A DNA stretch of 44,044 bases from assembly GCA_947628225.1 (NCBI GenBank), contig CANQYY010000015.1, forward strand, positions 1 through 44,044. The letters are read 5' to 3'. The stretch is from an uncultured Lachnospiraceae bacterium. Its GTDB lineage: Bacteria > Bacillota > Clostridia > Lachnospirales > Lachnospiraceae. Positions within the stretch are counted from its first letter, which is position 1. Each line of letters starts with the position of its first letter. A program made the position numbers and the translations under genes. The notes under the pieces were generated by a model that made no database searches, was not told the DNA's origin, and saw nothing but the letters and a program-made list of their open reading frames with translations. Below are positions 40,199 through 44,044 of the stretch, in pieces.

Positions 40199-41038
40199 AT
40201 GAGATTTTCAGTAAAAAATTCATACCGGGATTTGGAATACAGGGAAAAGAAAGGAATGCCGGATGCGGTACCTCTTAATATTATCAGCGGGGGATGTCAT
40301 CTATATGGTTATCTTTTGACTCCGGGGGATATTTATGAGGATCCTCACCCTGCCGTTATTATGTTTCACGGATTCCCCGGATATACGACTAACAATGATT
40401 TGGAATATGCCCTGATGCGGATGGGATGTGTTGTAATCCATGTCAATCACCGTGGCGCCTGGGGAAGTGGAGGCTGCTATCTGTTTTCCAATTTAGTGGA
40501 GGATGCCGTTGCAATAGCAAAATGGGCGCATAATCCTGCTGTCGCCACCCAGTACAAAATAGATGAATCATCGATTTTTCTTGTAGGGCACAGCATGGGA
40601 GGAATGACCGTTTTAAATGCAGCGGGGAAATTACCTTTTATTCGGGGAGTGGCGGCGATTACTCCCTATGATTTGCATGCGGCATTTCAATATGGGCTGG
40701 AAAAGGAATTGTTTCTCCTGATAGAGGGGGAGGGGCAGTGCCTTCATATGACTTCCGCCAGCGATGTATATGAAAATGCTATGAAATATAGCGGAAGTCT
40801 TTCCGTTGCCAACACCTACCGGTATCTCAAAGATCGGGAAGTGCTTTTTGTGGCAGCGACAGAGGATGTGGTAGCGCCGGCAAAATACATGATCTTACCG
40901 GTTTATGAACATCTGAAAAAAAATCCGGGAAAGGGACAGTGCGAGCTGGTTACTCTGGATACGAACCACGGGCTGTGTGGACAAAGGATCGTTTTAGCTG
41001 AAAAACTGGGGCAATGGATGGAGAAGCAGTTAGGATAA
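40199..41038 (+). CDS. Alpha/beta hydrolase
   Basis: A 279-residue serine hydrolase. The nucleophile elbow is Ser132 in VGHSMGGMT, the oxyanion HGFPGY motif is near 57, the Asp is near 224 (AATEDVVAP) and the His near 257 (DTNHGL). No signal peptide. GAAAAGGAGAA precedes the ATG. It lies 35 bases after the dehydrogenase and is likely the last gene of the sulfur operon. Substrate unknown. Confidence 0.88.
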   Translation: MRFSVKNSYRDLEYREKKGMPDAVPLNIISGGCHLYGYLLTPGDIYEDPHPAVIMFHGFPGYTTNNDLEYALMRMGCVVIHVNHRGAWGSGGCYLFSNLVEDAVAIAKWAHNPAVATQYKIDESSIFLVGHSMGGMTVLNAAGKLPFIRGVAAITPYDLHAAFQYGLEKELFLLIEGEGQCLHMTSASDVYENAMKYSGSLSVANTYRYLKDREVLFVAATEDVVAPAKYMILPVYEHLKKNPGKGQCELVTLDTNHGLCGQRIVLAEKLGQWMEKQLG

Positions 41039-41197
41039 TAGATGCTCTTCGGACATTTCAGGATTAGTGATAAAATCTATCTAAATAATAAAAAAATTTT
41101 TTTTTAAATTTTGCAACATTTTCTCCTGTTCATTCGTTTTATTGGTATAACAAGGAAAAGTCCGGACCATTAAAAAGAGTGACAGGAGGTTTTTTTT

Positions 41198-42757
41198 ATG
41201 AAGAAGAAAATTCTTATTACTGCCATGACATGTATGCTCGCAGCAGGTACTGTGTTTGGCATCAGGGGAAGTGAGGCGCAGGCAGCGTCCAAGGTAGCGA
41301 TTAACAAAAAAAATTTTCCGGATAAGGTATTCCGGGAGCTGGTAAGAGTAAATTACGACAAAAATAAAGATAAAAAACTCTCGAAGTCGGAAATCAAAAA
41401 GGCAACCAGCTTTGGAACCGGCTCCAGAAAAACAAGCGTAAAGATAAAACCGTCAAAGTATGCGAAATATACCAAAAAATATGTCAGCGACATTAAATCC
41501 TTTAAGGGAGTTTCCAAGCTGACGAATCTGAAAAAATTTGTCGCCTGTGAAACGACAGTAAAAACCGTAAGTTTCAAGAAGAACAAAAAGCTGACCAAGG
41601 TTGTGATGACAGACGGAAAGCTCAAAAAAATGGACTTAAACAGCAATAAAAAGCTAAAATATGTAGACCTTTCTTATAATCAGCTCACTTCTTTAAAAAT
41701 AAATAAGTGCAAAAAGCTGGAGTTTGTAGACCTTACCGGCCATATGATAAAGAAGTTAAAAATTAACCGGAACAAAAAAACCGAGGTGCTGGGAGAAGAA
41801 TATTACAAACCATATGAATCCAAAAAGATTTCCGTAACATTAAAGGAGTTGAACGACGGAGGATGTCTGGACGCCAATGGAAAATACTGCATTTATGAGT
41901 GGAGCAGTGATTATTCCTCCTGTGTGAAGCGGACGATAAACGGAACTTCTGTAACGGCAGCGACGGTAGTTATGGATGCGGCGGCGCAGGCAAAGGCAAA
42001 GATTATGCAGAATATTACGGCGCAGTGGCAGGATGCCCAGGGAAATTTCTATTTTATTGCCGACAGGGACGGCGATATGATTGCCAAGACGGTGAATTAT
42101 CTTTATAAAATCAGTCCGCAGGGGCATATGGTACAGGAGATTGTCCTGAATAATCAGATGAGCATTTCAGCCAATTATAAAAACCGTTTCCATCTGTATT
42201 TTATGAACCAGAAAAACGGGATAGTTACTCTTAAGCTTCTGACAAATAAAACGACAAATGGCGTTGTATATTTTGATATGGCAAAAATGCAGGTTGTCCG
42301 CCAGGCAGAGTGTAATTTTGAACCGGTTGCCGCAGAGGGAGATGTGGTAGCGGGAAAACTGGAAATCGAGGATAGGGACTATGCCGTTGTCAGCAAGATG
42401 CCGGCAGGCAGTATGGTGAAGACAGAGAGCGGAACGCAGGTAGAGGTGAGCAAGCTGTCTGCAAGCCATAGAATGAATATCCCCCTGCGCAGTGAGGAGT
42501 ACCTCTATCCGTTTGCCCTGACGATAAACAACAATTATGTGTATCTGATCAGCGGAGAGGGATTTTTCAAAGCGAAGTTTACGGATAAGAAATTTAAACA
42601 GATTTACGGGGTCAGCAAAATTTCCGGTTTGCAGGATACCTGGCTTACCTGTAGCATGGCAATGGTAAGTGAAAAGGAAATGTATCTGCTGACAAAGAAA
42701 GTGAAAGACGAAGACGAAAGCGTTACCTATAAGCTTATAAGTAATACAGTAAAATAG
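41198..42757 (+). CDS. Secreted leucine-rich-repeat protein
   Basis: A 519-residue exported protein. A signal peptide (about 1-30, ending SEAQAAS) is followed by an EF-hand/dockerin-like loop YDKNKDKKLSKSEI. A Lys-rich leucine-rich-repeat domain (about 100-210) has units such as KKLKYVDLSYNQLTSLKINK. The C-terminal 300 residues contain repeated strands of the type GNFYFIADRDGD and NNYVYLISGEG, suggesting a beta-propeller-like domain. GACAGGAGG precedes the ATG and a strong terminator follows. Probably a surface adhesin or sensor. Confidence 0.8.
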   Translation: MKKKILITAMTCMLAAGTVFGIRGSEAQAASKVAINKKNFPDKVFRELVRVNYDKNKDKKLSKSEIKKATSFGTGSRKTSVKIKPSKYAKYTKKYVSDIKSFKGVSKLTNLKKFVACETTVKTVSFKKNKKLTKVVMTDGKLKKMDLNSNKKLKYVDLSYNQLTSLKINKCKKLEFVDLTGHMIKKLKINRNKKTEVLGEEYYKPYESKKISVTLKELNDGGCLDANGKYCIYEWSSDYSSCVKRTINGTSVTAATVVMDAAAQAKAKIMQNITAQWQDAQGNFYFIADRDGDMIAKTVNYLYKISPQGHMVQEIVLNNQMSISANYKNRFHLYFMNQKNGIVTLKLLTNKTTNGVVYFDMAKMQVVRQAECNFEPVAAEGDVVAGKLEIEDRDYAVVSKMPAGSMVKTESGTQVEVSKLSASHRMNIPLRSEEYLYPFALTINNNYVYLISGEGFFKAKFTDKKFKQIYGVSKISGLQDTWLTCSMAMVSEKEMYLLTKKVKDEDESVTYKLISNTVK

Positions 42758-42795
42758 GATAGGGTCTGAAGGGAAAGTTTTTTATAATATGCGGG

Positions 42796-42834
42796 ACGCC
42801 AATCCGGATGATAACCGGATTGGCGTTATTTTTT
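42796..42834 (+). terminator. Terminator of the LRR gene
   Basis: ACGCCAATCCGG (42796-42807) and CCGGATTGGCGT (42815-42826) form a perfect 12-bp stem with a 7-base loop, followed by TATTTTTT. Confidence 0.96.
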
Positions 42835-43025
42835 CTCTTATTCAACTGTCAAACTCCCGGTATGTGGCGGACCCGCTCTGCCGTTTGCGCCTGTAAAGCA
42901 CATTTCGCACAAATTGGTTGAAGATATTTTTCATAACTGGTAAAATATAATAATGTAGTAAATGATCCGCTCACAACGTATATTAGACATAACAAGACAG
43001 AAAGAAGGGAAGGAAAGTGATACAG

Positions 43026-44044
43026 ATGAGAGGAATAGTGAAGCGAACCGGCAGGCGCATACTGGCGGCAGTCCTGCTGACGGGACTGGTGCTCGGCGGA
43101 GAATGGACGGCTCCTGCGGCAGAGGCGGTGGGGACATCTGTGAGGGAAGTGGTTATCTTCCACACAAACGATATTCACGGCCATGTAGATGAGGGAGTCG
43201 GGCTTGCCCGCGTGGCTGCAATGAAGAAGAATACAGAAAATGCCCTGCTGCTCGACGGAGGGGACGCCATTCAGGGGGCGCCGTTAGCCACATTGAGCAA
43301 CGGCGAAGACGTGGTGAAACTGATGAATGCGGCGGGCTACGATGCGATGTGTACCGGCAATCACGAGTATGATTACGGACAGGAGCAGCTTGGAAAGATT
43401 CGTGAGCTCGCAGAATACCCGATACTCGCCGCCAATGTGGAAAAGGACGGGACTCCCCTGCTCAGGGGAACTTACGGAACCGAGAAAAAAGAAAGTAACG
43501 GGCAGTATACGATAATCGAGAAAAACGGAATAAAAATCGGTATTTTCGGCCTGACTACACAGGAAACGAGGACTGCGGCCAATCCGGCCGGTCTGACGGG
43601 GATTACGTTCGGTGATGAACTGGAGGCGGCGAAAAATATGATAACCGCCCTGGAGAAGGAAGGAGCCGGTGTGATTCTCTGTCTGGCCCATCTGGGCGAA
43701 ACAGAAACGGGCACCTATACGGCGGAGAAGCTGGCGGAGAGTCTGACGGGAGATTATCAAGGCAGACTGGACGCAATCATCGACGCCCACAGCCACACCG
43801 TGGAAAACAAACGGGTCAATGGCGTGCAGATCAGCCAGACGGGGACGGCGCTCACAAATCTGGGGAAAATGACGATAACCTATGATGAAGATACGAAAGA
43901 GGCGTCGGTCAAAGAGGCGGAACTGCTTCCGGCAGAGGATTTTGCGGAGGGGGGAAAATACGCGGACATTGTACCGGACGCGGGAGTGGAGCAGGCGCTT
44001 GCCTCCATACAGGAAAAAAACGAGGAAGTGACAAAGGAGCGGAT
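43026..44044 (+). CDS. Secreted 5'-nucleotidase / metallophosphoesterase, 3' end beyond the window
   Basis: The first 339 residues of an exported enzyme of the UshA/5'-nucleotidase family, which releases phosphate from nucleotides outside the cell. The signal peptide contains KRTGRRILAAVLLTGLVLGG and ends near AAEA. The metallophosphoesterase domain shows FHTNDIHGH, LLDGGDAIQG, TGNHEYDYG, LAHLGE and DAHSHT, covering both metal sites. GGAAGG lies upstream of ATG 43026; an in-frame GTG at 43017 is possible. The sequence runs off the end without a stop. This region is visibly richer in G+C than the rest of the window. Confidence 0.92.
   Translation, partial: MRGIVKRTGRRILAAVLLTGLVLGGEWTAPAAEAVGTSVREVVIFHTNDIHGHVDEGVGLARVAAMKKNTENALLLDGGDAIQGAPLATLSNGEDVVKLMNAAGYDAMCTGNHEYDYGQEQLGKIRELAEYPILAANVEKDGTPLLRGTYGTEKKESNGQYTIIEKNGIKIGIFGLTTQETRTAANPAGLTGITFGDELEAAKNMITALEKEGAGVILCLAHLGETETGTYTAEKLAESLTGDYQGRLDAIIDAHSHTVENKRVNGVQISQTGTALTNLGKMTITYDEDTKEASVKEAELLPAEDFAEGGKYADIVPDAGVEQALASIQEKNEEVTKER

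Noticed and set aside
41085..41120. Terminator after the alpha/beta hydrolase
   Set aside because: A long A/T run is present, but there is no GC-containing stem.

Overview
The window looks like chromosome of a Gram-positive, anaerobic, low-to-mid-GC Firmicute, most likely a gut Lachnospiraceae. The support is strong AGGAGG ribosome-binding sites, consensus TTGACA/TATAAT promoters, a 55-residue clostridial 2[4Fe-4S] ferredoxin, a DUF1858 protein, a Firmicute-style Tad pilus cluster, Lys-rich Ig-like surface modules and a GH10 xylanase. No rRNA, tRNA or CRISPR array was seen.

Layout. (1) 1-1870: the integrase end of a Tn916/Tn1549-type conjugative element (xis, int, short repeats). (2) 2398-5590, minus strand: a zinc-ribbon membrane protein and a secreted subtilase. 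(3) 5795-11731: a motility block with a degenerate HD-GYP-like protein, a 954-residue flagellar-associated protein with a FliK-like C-terminus, an unusually cysteine-containing flagellin translationally coupled to it, and FliS. (4) 12149-22199: a complete-looking Tad/Flp pilus operon (two A24 prepilin peptidases, TadZ-like, CpaF/TadA, TadB, a TadC with a large extracytoplasmic insert, Flp pilin, several pseudopilins, an FHA protein), interrupted by a 22-bp inverted repeat. (5) 22178-32637: mostly housekeeping genes (corrinoid-protein reactivating ATPase, rhomboid protease, flavodoxin-SCP2 fusion, HIT protein, MurG, glucose-6-phosphate isomerase, ferredoxin, DUF1858, xylanase, MecA). (6) 33408-41038: a sulfur amino-acid operon (cystathionine gamma-lyase/synthase, cystathionine beta-synthase/cysteine synthase, MetN-MetI-MetQ, an AhpD-like protein, an iron alcohol dehydrogenase, a hydrolase). 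(7) 41198-44044: a secreted leucine-rich-repeat protein and the start of a secreted 5'-nucleotidase-type enzyme.

The most striking element is the leader of the sulfur operon. A consensus promoter (33408-33436) is followed by a CymR-like operator (33443-33475), then a 39-codon ORF (33498-33617) with seven Cys and seven Met codons, then a perfect 12-bp intrinsic terminator (33636-33671) immediately before the first structural gene. This has the architecture of a classical ribosome-mediated attenuator sensing charged tRNA-Cys and/or tRNA-Met, in a bacterial group where such operons are normally controlled by S-box or T-box RNAs. An 8-bp alternative pairing (33585-33592 with 33648-33655) could act as the antiterminator.
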